This document shows, in pieces, positions 1 through 8,995 of a DNA stretch of 23,006 bases. Source of the stretch: Pelargonium cotyledonis (lineage: Eukaryota; Streptophyta; Magnoliopsida; Geraniales; Geraniaceae); NCBI GenBank assembly GCA_036897625.1, contig JAYMTA010000922.1, positions 1-23,006 of the forward strand, given 5' to 3'. The translations under genes and the position numbers were made by a program. The notes under the pieces are model-generated. The model did no database searches, was not told the origin of the DNA, and worked only from the letters and a program-made list of their open reading frames with translations. Position 1 is the first letter of the stretch. The number at the start of each line of letters is the position of its first letter.

Positions 1-1059
1 GATCGTTGTTGATTGAATCTATGGGAGTGTAGGAAAAGATGCATGGATTAGCGCAAAGGGATGACCAATTTAGTAATACGTACTCGGTGGAGGTCAATGG
101 TTTCTGCTCAAAGAACCGAGACAACGTTAGCTTCAATCGACTCTAGAAGGTATTGCCTCGTCACTGTTTTGATTGGTTTTGCGATTATCAAAATTTTAGA
201 CTAATTTTCATTTGTATTAGGTGTTTTGTGAATTTTGATGTGTTTTGTAAGTTAGGATTGGATCCCGTACTTGAAGCTGTTTATTTAGGAATATTTTGGA
301 ATTTTGATTGAGTTTGGTGGAGCAATATCTAGCAAAAGGTAATGGGTGTCACAAGAATTTTTTGGTTATTGTTTTAGCTGCTAATTGTGTTTGAGTTTTC
401 ATCTTTTGTATTTTTTTGCCTTTATTTAACTATCAATTTGTATTATTTCATAATCGTAGATTCATGAAGTCGGATTGATTTTTTGTTTGACAACTTGGAT
501 ACGGATTAACTCTACAATAAGTATTTAAAGATCCATGAAGCTAAGGTCAACTACTTAAGCTAATATGGAGAGACGCAAAATTGGATGTCAGCCCTCCAAT
601 AAGTATGTAGAAGGTAGCAATTTTTATTTAGGTTGTTATTCATGACAAATAATATTTAGCTAGAAGACGGTTTATGTTTACTTTCTTTTCTATGTTACGT
701 TCAATTGTCTTCTGACAGTGGGTTGAGGGATTGAGATTAATTGTTTGGGTGTATAGATACTTGCTCCATTAGCCTAAATAAACTTTAACCATATAGTTTT
801 GTGCTTGAACTCTTATTTATAGAGTTTTTTTTTTATCATGTATACGAATTTTTTTTGTTAATGTTGTTCTCTAACTTTTAATCTTTCTTTATGTTTTAAA
901 TAAATTAGTCTAGATTAAAATTTTTGACAATATATAGATTCTTAAAAATTATTTAATTTCATACGGTTATTGACAATTGTGATCTTAATATTAAAAATTA
1001 ATATTCTACTCTGATGAATTTGGCAGCTAATTTATATTTCAATAGCACATTGTTGTGTC
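1..1059. other. AT-rich stretch, possible CACTA interior
   Basis: No convincing gene is visible. The left 170 bases are GC-richer and could be a decayed coding scrap. One frame around 85-155 reads NTYSVEVNGFCSKNRD, which loosely recalls the C-terminal domain next to CACTA transposases, but this is too short to claim. The rest is T-rich and intron-like. Because the CACTA end at 1717 has no partner terminus in the window, this stretch may be the interior of that element. Confidence 0.3.
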
Positions 1060-1717
1060 ACATTTTACATTCATTTGACAACAATAAATGTTTTATGACC
1101 AAAATTGTAACATTTGGGGACAATAATAATATTTTCGTTAACGATAATTTTCAATGATAACTAATTTCATCAACAAAGTTATAAATTTAAGTAAAACAAT
1201 AAACTTTGGTGATGTTTTGTCACGTTGTGATAAATAATATACAATGACAATTATTATATCGTCACAAATTATTACTTTTCGGTGACAAATAATTTTAATG
1301 TGATAATAATTAGAATAATTTACTACAATTACAACCGTCACTAAGATTGTACAATTTCATAATATAAAGGAAATTTGACACCATAACTATAGTTTTGGTG
1401 ACAAAATATGCATTCGATATATAAACATTTATCTTTTCATGACAAAATATACTTGAAAGTGACAACTTTGTTTCACAACAGATGACAAAATAAGCGTCAC
1501 AAAATAATAATAAAACAATGACATATGCATATTTTTGTCATATAAAAATATATATTTGATGACGAAAGTAATAAAATGTCATATTTACAAAATACCACGC
1601 ACATGCTGTAACGATTACTGTGACGATGAATTTTTGTCACTTATTATTTTTTGTGACGAATAATCATGTTTTTATGACACTTTTGATGTGTCAAGAAATG
1701 ACCAATTTCTTGTAGTG
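1060..1717 (-). mobile_element. CACTA (En/Spm) transposon terminus with subterminal repeats
   Basis: Read on the minus strand, the element begins at 1717 with CACTACAAGAAATTGGTCAT, the classic plant CACTA terminal inverted repeat. The next roughly 650 bases carry many short repeats in both orientations built on TGACAAA, GTCAC and GTCAT, as expected for subterminal transposase-binding repeats. CACTA elements make 3-bp target duplications, and the flanking triplet is CTA (1718-1720). The matching opposite terminus is not in the window, so the element either continues left of base 1 or is truncated. No intact transposase frame is visible, so this could be a non-autonomous copy. Confidence 0.82.
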
Positions 1718-1867
1718 CTAGTGGTGTCTCTATAGGTTTGGAAATCAGCGATGTACGGCTAGGGTTTGCTTTGGTTCGTACGTCCAAGTCTGGTTTCGTT
1801 GAGTATGTTAGGTTACCTGATGTATTCAACATTTGATTAATGAAAGCGTTACCATTCAAAAAAAAAA
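1718..1867 (+). mobile_element. LINE-type 3' tail ending in (A)10
   Basis: The segment ends in TTAATGAAAGCGTTACCATTC followed by ten A (1858-1867). That is the usual look of a plant L1-type LINE 3' UTR with its poly(A) tail. No coding part remains. Its left edge coincides with the CACTA end, so the CACTA element probably inserted into the LINE and the rest of the LINE lies beyond it. A processed transcript tail of another kind is the alternative. Confidence 0.45.
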
Positions 1868-1919
1868 TATAAAGTTTGATATTTACAAAATATAGTCGAT
1901 AAATTTTAATAAATTTCAG

Positions 1920-2087
1920 GTACAAGGGGACATTGTTGCACCATCCTCACCATCGGATTGGAAAGATGTTGACCCAAATTCATGGATTTTGTTTACAGAT
2001 GTGAATGGACTTATTGTGAATGGAACTGGACATATTGACGCCAAGGGCTCTGCGTGGTGGAAGAACTTAACAAAAACAAGACCCAAA
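1920..2087 (+). pseudogene. Orphan polygalacturonase (GH28) exon
   Basis: The exon encodes 56 residues in one open phase-0 frame. It starts VQGDIVAPSSPSDWKD (about 1-16), continues WILFTDVNGLIVNG (about 22-35), then TGHIDAKGSAWWKN (about 36-49), and ends in TRPK. This matches the N-terminal part of plant polygalacturonases, where the family has I.G.I.AP......W..F..V.GL...G.G.IDG.G..WW. These enzymes hydrolyse pectic homogalacturonan in the cell wall. The exon is bounded by a good acceptor (AAATTTCAG) and donor (AAA then GTAAGTAT). The catalytic region (NTD, DD, HG and RIK motifs) lies in later exons, and none was found in the following 5 kb. The exon is therefore a stranded piece of a gene, hemmed in by a LINE tail on the left and a Helitron-like end on the right. 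A long-intron functional gene is possible but unlikely. A damaged second copy lies at 7408-7512. Confidence 0.75.
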
Positions 2088-2100
2088 GTAAGTATATATA

Positions 2101-2140
2101 CTAGTATACATCTCGTGCATTGCACGTGCGCTGCACGGAA
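2101..2140 (-). mobile_element. Helitron-like 3' terminus
   Basis: On the minus strand a near-palindrome (CGTGCAATGCACG, at 2114-2126) lies about 10 bases before CTAG, followed by T. This is the hairpin plus CTRR layout of plant Helitron 3' ends inserted between A and T. A second GC-rich partial palindrome (GTGCGCTGCAC) lies beside it. No 5' end (TC) or Rep/helicase frame was found, so the extent to the right is unknown. The motif alone also occurs in other plant repeats. Confidence 0.35.
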
Positions 2141-3030
2141 AGTAGTAAATAATATCAAACTAACTATTATTAGTTCATGTTTTGAGCTAATATAACTTGA
2201 TGTTTGTCTTGATTCGTAGTATAATGCTTTATTGAAACTCATTCACATAGTCATTTGTATAACTTCTTGCAATGAAAACACAAACAAATTAGTCAAAATG
2301 TCTAAACTTCAATAATTGAGTAAGAACAAATTTACAAAACCTTATACTCATTTGTATAATTTAGTTATAAGTTTTTAATTAAATTCGTGAAACGCTAAAG
2401 AGTTGCTACGAGACATTGATTCTAATTTCAATCAATATATGTTTCTTAATGGGAAAGCCATGAGTATTGTTCTTACTTTATTTTAATTTTTATTCTATAT
2501 TATGCGTACTGTGAATATGCTCGATCCAACTAAGGCAATCAAGAATTTTGAGTACTTGCACGTTCGATTCTAAATTATCAACTCTAGTTATCATATGCAA
2601 ACTTCGAACTCTCTTTTCTTATAACTATTCTACTAATCTAAACTCAAGAATCAAATCTCTAAACTAAAGTCAATCTTAAACTCTGTCAACCAAAAAACAA
2701 TGCTACAAGTTTACAACCCCTATATGCAAAAGAAGTCTAAAAATAAGATTTCAAAAGCTCTCACTCCCATAGCAATGCTAATACCAATCCCATTTAGTAC
2801 TCCATTTTTTACATCTAGAACTTATTATTTCTGATCGCATTTTTGGTTAAATTTCTTGTGATTTCAATGAGTTTTGGTTATTTAGGATTGTTTAGTTTAT
2901 TGTTTTAAGAAGTTTTTTTTAGTTGAATTACTTCTTTTTTTTTTGTTTACTATGATCGAGTTTGATTACAAAAGTAATTGGTTCTAATCCCACATCAAAA
3001 ACATAAGAGAAACTTAGAATAAAATAACTA
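2141..3030. other. AT-rich spacer, no gene seen
   Basis: No coding frame, RNA gene or strong repeat stands out. Near 2988-3000 there is an ATCCCACATCA motif resembling the plant snRNA upstream element, but no TATA box at the proper spacing follows before the MITE at 3031. Confidence 0.5.
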
Positions 3031-3276
3031 CTCTCTCCGTCCCAAAATGAGTGCCTTGTTTCTCTTGCATTTTTGTCCCAAAATGAGTGTTTTCTTTTCT
3101 TTTCTAGTAAGTTAGTTATACATAAATTGTTAATAATATTCTTATATATAAAAAGTTAGTTGGAATCTCTCAACACATGATCATGAGTATACAATAGTAA
3201 ACATACCACACTAACTAACTTCTCCTTAATTTTTCTTAAAATATAAATGATGACACTCATTTTGGGACGGATAGAG
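3031..3276. mobile_element. Stowaway (Tc1/mariner) MITE, copy 1
   Basis: The left end CTCTCTCCGTCCCAAAATGA and the inverted right end CTCTATCCGTCCCAAAATGA form terminal inverted repeats that match over 22 of 23 bases. TA lies on both sides (3029-3030 and 3277-3278). The element is 246 bp, AT-rich and non-coding. A second internal CCCAAAATGAGTG motif follows the left repeat. This is a textbook non-autonomous Stowaway element mobilised in trans by mariner-like transposases. It shares its whole interior with the copy at 5662-5903. Confidence 0.9.
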
Positions 3277-3299
3277 TAATATATAAGAGGTTGAACAAA

Positions 3300-3351
3300 G
3301 TCCCACATCGAAAAAATAATCATTTGATGGGGTGAATCTCTTCTATATAAA
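3300..3351 (+). promoter_or_regulatory. snRNA-type promoter pair (USE plus TATA)
   Basis: GTCCCACATCG (3300-3310) is a perfect match to the plant U-snRNA upstream sequence element, RTCCCACATCG. A TATA box (TATATAAA, 3344-3351) follows after 33 bases, the spacing used by RNA polymerase II snRNA genes. Transcription would begin near 3375, but the sequence there does not match the 5' end of U1, U2, U4 or U5 as I know them. It may be a relic promoter, or the start of a small LTR-type element, since such elements often carry TCCCACATCG. Confidence 0.4.
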
Positions 3352-3744
3352 GCATATACGTCTACCTCTTAATAGCTAAAGTAAAATAATGATTGTCATA
3401 TCAATTTTTATTAGCAATTGTTATTAGTTATGGAGTGAAAATTTTTACGGATGAGAGTTGAAGGGGCTTGCAATGAGAGAGCTCCAAATGGTTAAATTTG
3501 GTTATGTGACAACTTCTAATGCCTACTTACTAAGTTTAACATACTGACTCCAGTAATTCGAAACAGGTAAAGACCATAAAAACCCCTTTCGGGGTCTATC
3601 ATCCCTGATCCGATGACGCATGAGGCGAATCTAAACTCATTCAAATCCATCATCCTCAGAACTACCCAACTCTCGCTTAAATTTGAATTTTAAATTTCAA
3701 GGTAGACAATTCTGTGGACAAATGTTTTAGCGAAACTATGTATC
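3352..3744. other. Non-coding stretch after the snRNA-type promoter
   Basis: No recognisable RNA or protein gene is present. A GC-richer patch at 3560-3660 includes the small hairpin ACCCCTTTCGGGGT (3582-3595) and a pyrimidine-rich continuation. It looks like a scrap of transcribed sequence but has no usable frame. Confidence 0.4.
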
Positions 3745-5107
3745 GTGAATTTTAAAATTGGATAAAAGCACATAAAATATTTGTATAATTGGACCAAAAT
3801 AAATCATCAATGCTGGAAATTATATATAACCCATGGTATCAACATACTGTAAATATATTTAGATACTAATCATGTTATGATTCAGGGTAATTAAGTGTTG
3901 TGAATTTTTTAATCGGATAAAATTATATAAAATATTTGTATAATTGGACCAAAATAAATCATGATATGTAACCCATAGTGTCAACATACTATAAATAAAT
4001 AAACAAACAAAACAAAAACATGCTATAAATATATTTACATACTTTTTTTTTTGAAAATAACAATCCAAGATTATTATTACTGCAATCACACCAAATTACA
4101 GTCTAAACTGAATCTGGAAAACCAGATTTGCCTAGAAATCCGGCGAATCGAATTCTAATACCTGATTTACACCCCAAAAAGAGGTACCCGAACCAAAAGA
4201 GGAAAAAAAAAAAAACCTAAGTATCAAATCATAACAGACTAACAAGGACCCTACGAAAACCCATGCAGGCTACCAAGGACCAAACCAAAACTCCTACACC
4301 CCCTAACCGTGTCGGAGCCCCCGGCACCATCCCTATCTACTCTCCTGAGCAGGTCGAAAACTCTTGGCCCGCTATTTCCGATCCATCACCGCCCCTGCCT
4401 TCTCCCATCGTTGTGCGACGCCGCTTCCCTTCGACCAATGTAAAACCCGACTCCTCCTCACCAATCACCAAGCCCCCCATTCCCCTTGACAAATCAAAAC
4501 CCGAATGCTCCATTTCCGTCACAACAAATAACAACTCACCACCCCAAATGCTCACCTTGCCTGAACCGTCGTCGGATCTGATCACTACCACCGCCGACTT
4601 TGTTCGCACCGAACCTGCTCGCTAACCGATGCCGAAATCGCTCACTATTGTCACTGCGCGTCGCGGATCTGCTCTCTCCTCCGCTCACTGACCGTCGCTT
4701 CTGCCGTCCGCTGCCGCTTGCGCCGCCGCCGTCCACACAGCTACCAAGATGCTACAACCCAAACACGCCTCTACACGGGAGAAGACCACAGGGATATCAC
4801 TTAGCCTCGACCTTCACAGCTGCCTGCTCCAGTATCGTCGCTCACCTGCACCAAGCCGCCCCACAATCCATCTACATTTGATTTCAATAAATATATATAC
4901 ATACGAATTATATATGTTATGATTTATTGAATCAAAATAAACCATCAATGCTATTCTCAACAACAACAACAAAACATCAATGCTTGGAATGATATATATT
5001 ATCTATTTTTAAACTATGAATTATATTTGATTAATTGAATCAATCCTTGAAATTATATATATTATCTATTTCTTAAACTATAAATTCTATTCGATTAATT
5101 GACTCAA
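3745..5107. repeat. Local direct-repeat array, split by a retroposon
   Basis: A unit of roughly 155 bp starting GTGAATTTT is found at 3745-3866 and again at 3900-4042. Both copies share TAATTGGACCAAAATAAATC and CAACATACT. After the retroposon (4043-4886), related blocks resume. One around 4905-4950 has ATGTTATGATT and CAAAATAAACCATCAATGC. A tandem pair with a 62-63 bp period follows at 4984-5043 and 5047-5107, sharing ATATATATTATCTATTT and GATTAATTGA. The retroposon inserted after the array had formed. No coding is seen in the repeat units. Confidence 0.65.
4043..4886 (-). mobile_element. Poly(A)-tailed non-LTR retroposon with target-site duplication
   Basis: The insert is 844 bp. On the minus strand it ends in ATTGTTATTTTC then ten A (4043-4052 on the plus strand). 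It is flanked by ATAAATATATTTACATAC (4025-4042) and ATAAATATATATACATAC (4887-4904), identical at 17 of 18 bases. This is the long target duplication made by LINE-driven insertion. The interior, read 5' to 3' on the minus strand, begins in a very GC-rich region (about 4260-4880, rich in CGG and GGCGGCGG) and then becomes AT-rich near the tail. Open minus-strand frames of 66 to 90 codons occur (for example GFDLSRGMGGLVIGEEESG), but none matches a reverse transcriptase or a family I know. It could be an internally deleted LINE keeping its 5' UTR or ORF1 start, or a retrocopy of a host transcript. Confidence 0.7.
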
Positions 5108-5152
5108 ACTCAAAACCTCGGTTAAGGCATAACGACTCCGGCCAGTTGACCA
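5101..5152 (-). other. tRNA-like Pol III promoter, SINE-like
   Basis: On the minus strand TTGGTCAACTGG (5142-5153) fits box A at 10 of 11 positions, and GAGTTTGAGTC (5101-5111) resembles box B. The 30-base gap between the boxes is what tRNAs and tRNA-derived SINEs have. The surrounding sequence does not fold into a tRNA cloverleaf that I can see, so a SINE head is more likely than a tRNA gene. No clear tail or target duplication was identified. Confidence 0.35.
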
Positions 5153-5164
5153 ATACACCAAATA

Positions 5165-5661
5165 TAACTTGCTAACAAAATGAACATATATTAAACATCA
5201 CTTTCAATCATAATGATCATCACAAAGCCTCCTTGATGTTGGCTTTTTAGGGTTTATAATGAATATCATCACAAAAATCATGATTATGAAAGCTAAAATG
5301 GTTCAATAAGAAACTTAACACAACTATGAAAATATAACATTAACATAGAAGGAATCACCATAAATCATTCTTCGTGTATGGATTATGACTTTACACTCAT
5401 ATTTTCCATTCCAAAATCTTTAATCCAAGCATTACCTAAGACTTTCACTTTAACCCCTAAAAGGAAACTTGGTTGAAACTATATAAACAACTACTAAGTT
5501 TTAGTAAGCAAAGTCAAAGCCTACGCAAACCTGACAAAAACGAGACTAATTGCTCATTGCTTGAGGGTAATCTTGGCTCTTATATGGAGACTGTCATTGA
5601 TGAAAAAATTGCTGCTTTCAGCCATCAATATCGACCATGGTACGCCATACAAATTCTTATT
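5165..5661. other. AT-rich spacer with a gene-like scrap
   Basis: This stretch is mostly AT-rich. From about 5473 to 5650 a plus-strand frame stays open and reads plausibly as protein toward its end (GSYMETVIDEKIAAFSHQYR). It runs straight into the MITE at 5662 and has no identifiable family, so it may be a scrap of an older gene or element. Confidence 0.25.
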
Positions 5662-5903
5662 CTCCCTCCGTCCCAAAATAAATGTCTTGTTTCAATTGCA
5701 TTTTTGTCTCAAAATGAGTGTCTTGTTTTCTTTTCTAATATATTGTTTATGCATGAATTGTCAATAATATCCCTATAAAAAGTTAGTTAGGATCTCTCAA
5801 CACATGATCACGATGATACAATAGTAAACATACCACACTAACTAATTTCTCCTTAATTTTTTTCAAAATAGAAAGGAGGACACTTATTTTGAGACGGATG
5901 AAG
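5662..5903. mobile_element. Stowaway (Tc1/mariner) MITE, copy 2
   Basis: The left end CTCCCTCCGTCCCAAAATAA and the inverted right end CTTCATCCGTCTCAAAATAA form terminal repeats. TA follows on the right (5904-5905), and a mutated TT takes the place of TA on the left. The element is 242 bp and non-coding. It is collinear with copy 1 along its full length, including the shared interior AGTTAG, GGAATCTCTCAACACATGAT-like and ACATACCACACTAACTAA blocks. Its flanks are unrelated to those of copy 1, so the two are independent insertions of one subfamily. Confidence 0.88.
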
Positions 5904-5909
5904 TATTAT

Positions 5910-6037
5910 CTATGAAAATACAGCTTCATCCCGAGCAATGAAGCTGCGATTGGTGCCACTGGCCTCCGCAGCTAGAGACCTACGCCTATAATCTGTGTCA
6001 GCCTTGAAAACCTTCGACACAAGTTCAGTTTGGATAT
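5910..6037 (-). pseudogene. Exon-like fragment, family unknown
   Basis: A minus-strand frame closing at 5910 reads IQTELVSKVFKADTDYRRRS, then LAAEASGTNRSFIARDEAVF and a stop. The charged, codon-balanced character and the higher GC of 5930-6035 look like real coding sequence. A possible acceptor (TGTATAG) lies just upstream at 6038-6039 on the plus strand. I do not recognise the family. No upstream exons are evident, and the MITE sits seven bases past the stop. A captured or broken gene piece is the most likely reading. Confidence 0.3.
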
Positions 6038-6124
6038 CTATACATGTTAATAATTTAGCAAGTTTCTGGCATGTCATATAGAGGAAACGAGTGAGCTGAA
6101 TAAGGTGAAAACCAAACACTTGTT

Positions 6125-7075
6125 GTCAATCAAATGAGTTAACGAATTCGTTGAACGTTTAATAAAAGAAAAATTACATTGCCAAAAGAACTCGTTAACT
6201 TAATACAATCTTAACGGTTAAATCATACTCAGATTTTTTTTGAACGGAAATCATATTCAATCCTAACTTGAGATTGAAAATAAGCAGTTTCGCGTCACTT
6301 TCAATAAATAACATTTCTCCGCCCTTTTCTCCTTCTTAGAAAGAAAACAAAGCATTTAGTAAGACAAAAACAAACAAACTCAAATATAACACTTATTTTA
6401 AAAATGAAGAAATATAATTTAGGGTTGAATATTTTTGCAATCTTTGACCTCGCTTATTTTTTGTTTACTTCTAATTAAGATTTTGTTTTTTATGACGTGT
6501 CAACTTGTGTTGTGTTAACATCTCATGACATGTCATCATGCCAACGATTTGAAACGTTGCATCTTAATTTTGTTTCCATCTTCGAATGTTTTGGGGTTCA
6601 TTTTATTAAAATTGTTAGCAAATTAAAGGTTCATATCTACGAATTGTTGAAGAGATTCGACATCGAATGGCTCGTCCCCAAGCGGTGCAACAACCATTTG
6701 GTAATGGGATTCTAGATTTTTTGGCTATGTAAGAAGAAAAAGAAATCAATCACATCTTTTCATTTTTTTTTTCCATCATTCATATCCAAAGCGGCTTCGT
6801 TTATATAAGAAATGAAACGCAATAGTAAAGAATGTTTGTAAGATATCGTTAGGTGTACTATGCATAACATGCAGCAAATTATACCCAAAATTACCGCATG
6901 TTTTGAAAGTTTGGATTGAAATTTTTTATTATGAACTCGCGTATTTTGCACGTAAAACTTGAATGACTCTCACCTCCTTCTAATGGAACATATATAAAAG
7001 AAAAATGGACTCAACGGTTAGGCTCTTTCTCTTTTAGGACTATTCTACAACTTTTATAGTTTATAAGCCCATTTA
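6125..7075. other. Spacer without a supportable gene
   Basis: This is an AT-rich region with scattered short frames only. The longest plus-strand frame (6497-6715, 72 codons) has a composition resembling translated spacer and no motifs. No RNA gene was recognised. Confidence 0.5.
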
Positions 7076-7200
7076 AGGATTGTGGGCCCAATTGCCTTTT
7101 ATATATGGGCCATTCAAAGGACCCATAACATGGGTCAGAAAATTAGTCGGCCCAAAGTCATGAAAATATTGGTCCTATGTAGTTTTGCTATTTAAACATT
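7076..7200 (+). promoter_or_regulatory. Site II-rich promoter-like block
   Basis: The block carries the palindrome TGGGCCCA (7083-7090), TGGGCC (7106-7111) and GGCCCA (7149-7154). These match site II elements bound by TCP factors in plant housekeeping and growth genes. A TATTTAAA box follows at 7189-7196. A start near 7225 would be expected. The only gene-like sequence downstream is the broken polygalacturonase copy at 7408, so no functional target is apparent. The site II motifs are symmetric, so a minus-strand target is also possible. Confidence 0.4.
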
Positions 7201-7407
7201 CTTCATCGTACAAAATATTTTGTAAATTACCCATTTTAGAAAAAATAAAATAAAATATGAAACTCAATTTTATATTTCTTTATTTTAAAAAATCCACGCT
7301 TCATTGCTCTATAATAAATCATAATAAGTAAAACAATAGCAAGTTAGAGTTTTGCATATTTGCGGCTTAGATCCACAATATTTTTTTGATTAGTGTTCGG
7401 AGTTTAA

Positions 7408-7512
7408 TTTGTTCAAAGATGTGAATGGACTTATTGTGAATGGTATAGGACATATAGACGCCATATGGGCTCTGAGTGGTGGAGGAACTTAAAAAAAAAC
7501 AAGACCCAAAGT
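7408..7512 (+). pseudogene. Decayed second copy of the polygalacturonase exon
   Basis: The stretch from TTTGTTCAAAGATGTGAATG to ACAAGACCCAAAGTAGG is clearly homologous to 1988-2090. It keeps the DVNGLIVNG coding block, the GCTCTG..TGGTGG (Trp-Trp) block and the exon end ACCCAAAGTA. Length changes within the GHIDA..GS part and in an A-run before AAGACCC shift the frame, and a TAA follows the AACT. It therefore cannot encode the exon product. The first 68 bases of the exon and its acceptor are missing. Catalytic exons are absent here as well. Confidence 0.72.
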
Positions 7513-7514
7513 AG

Positions 7515-8845
7515 GTAGGTCTAATTACTCGACAAAGTGATTTTGGTTTCGGGTCGGATTAAAGTACAAATAAAATAGAGAGAGTTTGGGTTCAGAAAGC
7601 CTAATCCGATCTCAACATGCAGGAGAAGCGGATTTTGGGTTTTTCCCGACTGAAATTTTGGTCTGTATAAACAAAACACCCTTTCAAAAAAAAAAATGGA
7701 TTAGTCGACACGGGTACAATTTGTGTAGATTTCTAAACCCGCAAAAATTTGTGTAGGCAGTCAATTTCTAAAATGCATAAGTAAATATTAGTTAATGTCT
7801 ACAATAATACAGAAGAACCCCACGATAGGGTATCTAGTATAAGACCCAAATAAGGAACCCCCTATATCATTATTCAAAAGAGTTATAACAAACATAAAAA
7901 TATTAAATAGCTAGCTTATTATTATGACATTATTTGTATGGCAAAATTGAGGTGAGCCTGATTTTTTAAACTACGAAATTTTGAATAAGTAAATAATTGA
8001 AATATCAAATATACGTTCTTTCTCTCTCTTACATCAGCCGTCAACGCCTTGATTAATTTTCCGGCAAGACCCTCCCATTTTTTCACATTATTTTTACTCA
8101 AATTGCTTGATATTACATATATGCGTGGTTCGATCGTTAATTGAGAGAGACATTTAAATGATCAATCCAACAAAAATAGCTGTTCACGGACTAGCTGTAC
8201 CTACTGTTTCTTTTTTGGGATCCATATCCGCAATGCAAATTATTCAACAATAAACCTAACCTGAATTATAGAGCTACGACACAATCAAACCCAATTATAG
8301 TGTAGCCCCCACTCCTCTTTAGATCCCTTGCTTCACTCCAATAGTCTCATAAATCGGGTCAATGCATAGGAAATGAATGCATTTACGTATAGTAGAGAGA
8401 TATAAATATCTCTCTATATATAGAAAAATCTGGATTATAACCCATGACTTCTTTTAGTGGATTTTACGGAGCCTGTTATAACAATTTTAAATAAATTCGT
8501 GTAACTAAATTAAGATTCTGCATCCGTCATGTATACATATAGGAGAGTCAAGATTCATTACAAAAAGACCAATTAATTCCGCACGTGGAAAAAATATATC
8601 GACAAGTCATTGTAGACTCATTTTAAAAAACTAATTACACTAACATCACTAAAGATTTGAGCCAAAATAATAATAGTAATTAATCACCGGACGACATGCA
8701 CGAAGATGTGAACATAAAACAAACCTAAAACAATTAGTTAAAAATATTTTAAAAGATTAAATAAACTAATAAACAAAGCTTCCTTGTGAGTCAAATTAAC
8801 CAATCAACTTCATTAAAACATTCAATACGATTCCATATTTGTCAC
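7515..8845. other. AT-rich spacer upstream of the kinase gene
   Basis: No gene was recognised. A run of 11 A at 7686-7696 after ACACCCTTTC resembles another retroposon tail but has no defined body. The rest is low-GC intergenic sequence that grades into the kinase promoter. Confidence 0.5.
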
Positions 8846-8847
8846 TT

Positions 8848-8855
8848 TATAAAAA
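8848..8855 (+). promoter_or_regulatory. TATA box of the pseudokinase gene
   Basis: TATAAAAA lies 148 bases before the chosen ATG (8996). A start about 30 bases on would give a 5' leader of roughly 110 bases rich in A and C, typical of plants. It also places the in-frame upstream ATG-like codons outside or at the very edge of the transcript, which supports 8996 as the start. Confidence 0.6.
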
Positions 8856-8995
8856 ATACCTCAAAGACTCCAAAAACCCATCACCCTGGATTCGATGTTT
8901 CCCAGGTAACAAACACCAAACCAATCAAAACCCTCCGAAAAAAGCCCACAAAAAGGACCAAAAACCCACAAACCCTAACAAAAACCTCCCCGAAA

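Noticed and set aside
3582-3595. Small GC hairpin resembling a bacterial terminator
   Set aside because: It has a five-pair stem with no T run, in a plant nuclear context, and there is no nearby bacterial-type gene.
4263-4881. Plus-strand Pro/Ser/Thr-rich frames (120 and 93 codons)
   Set aside because: They are antisense to a minus-strand retroposon with GC-rich DNA that keeps all frames open. No motifs, no start context and no splice sites.
6497-6715. Plus-strand frame of 72 codons
   Set aside because: Composition is like translated spacer. There is no conserved motif and no promoter.
8786-8995. Upstream in-frame extension of the kinase by 70 residues
   Set aside because: It spans the TATA box and the expected leader. 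The extension is Lys/Thr/Pro-rich translated leader without conservation features, so the ATG at 8996 is preferred.
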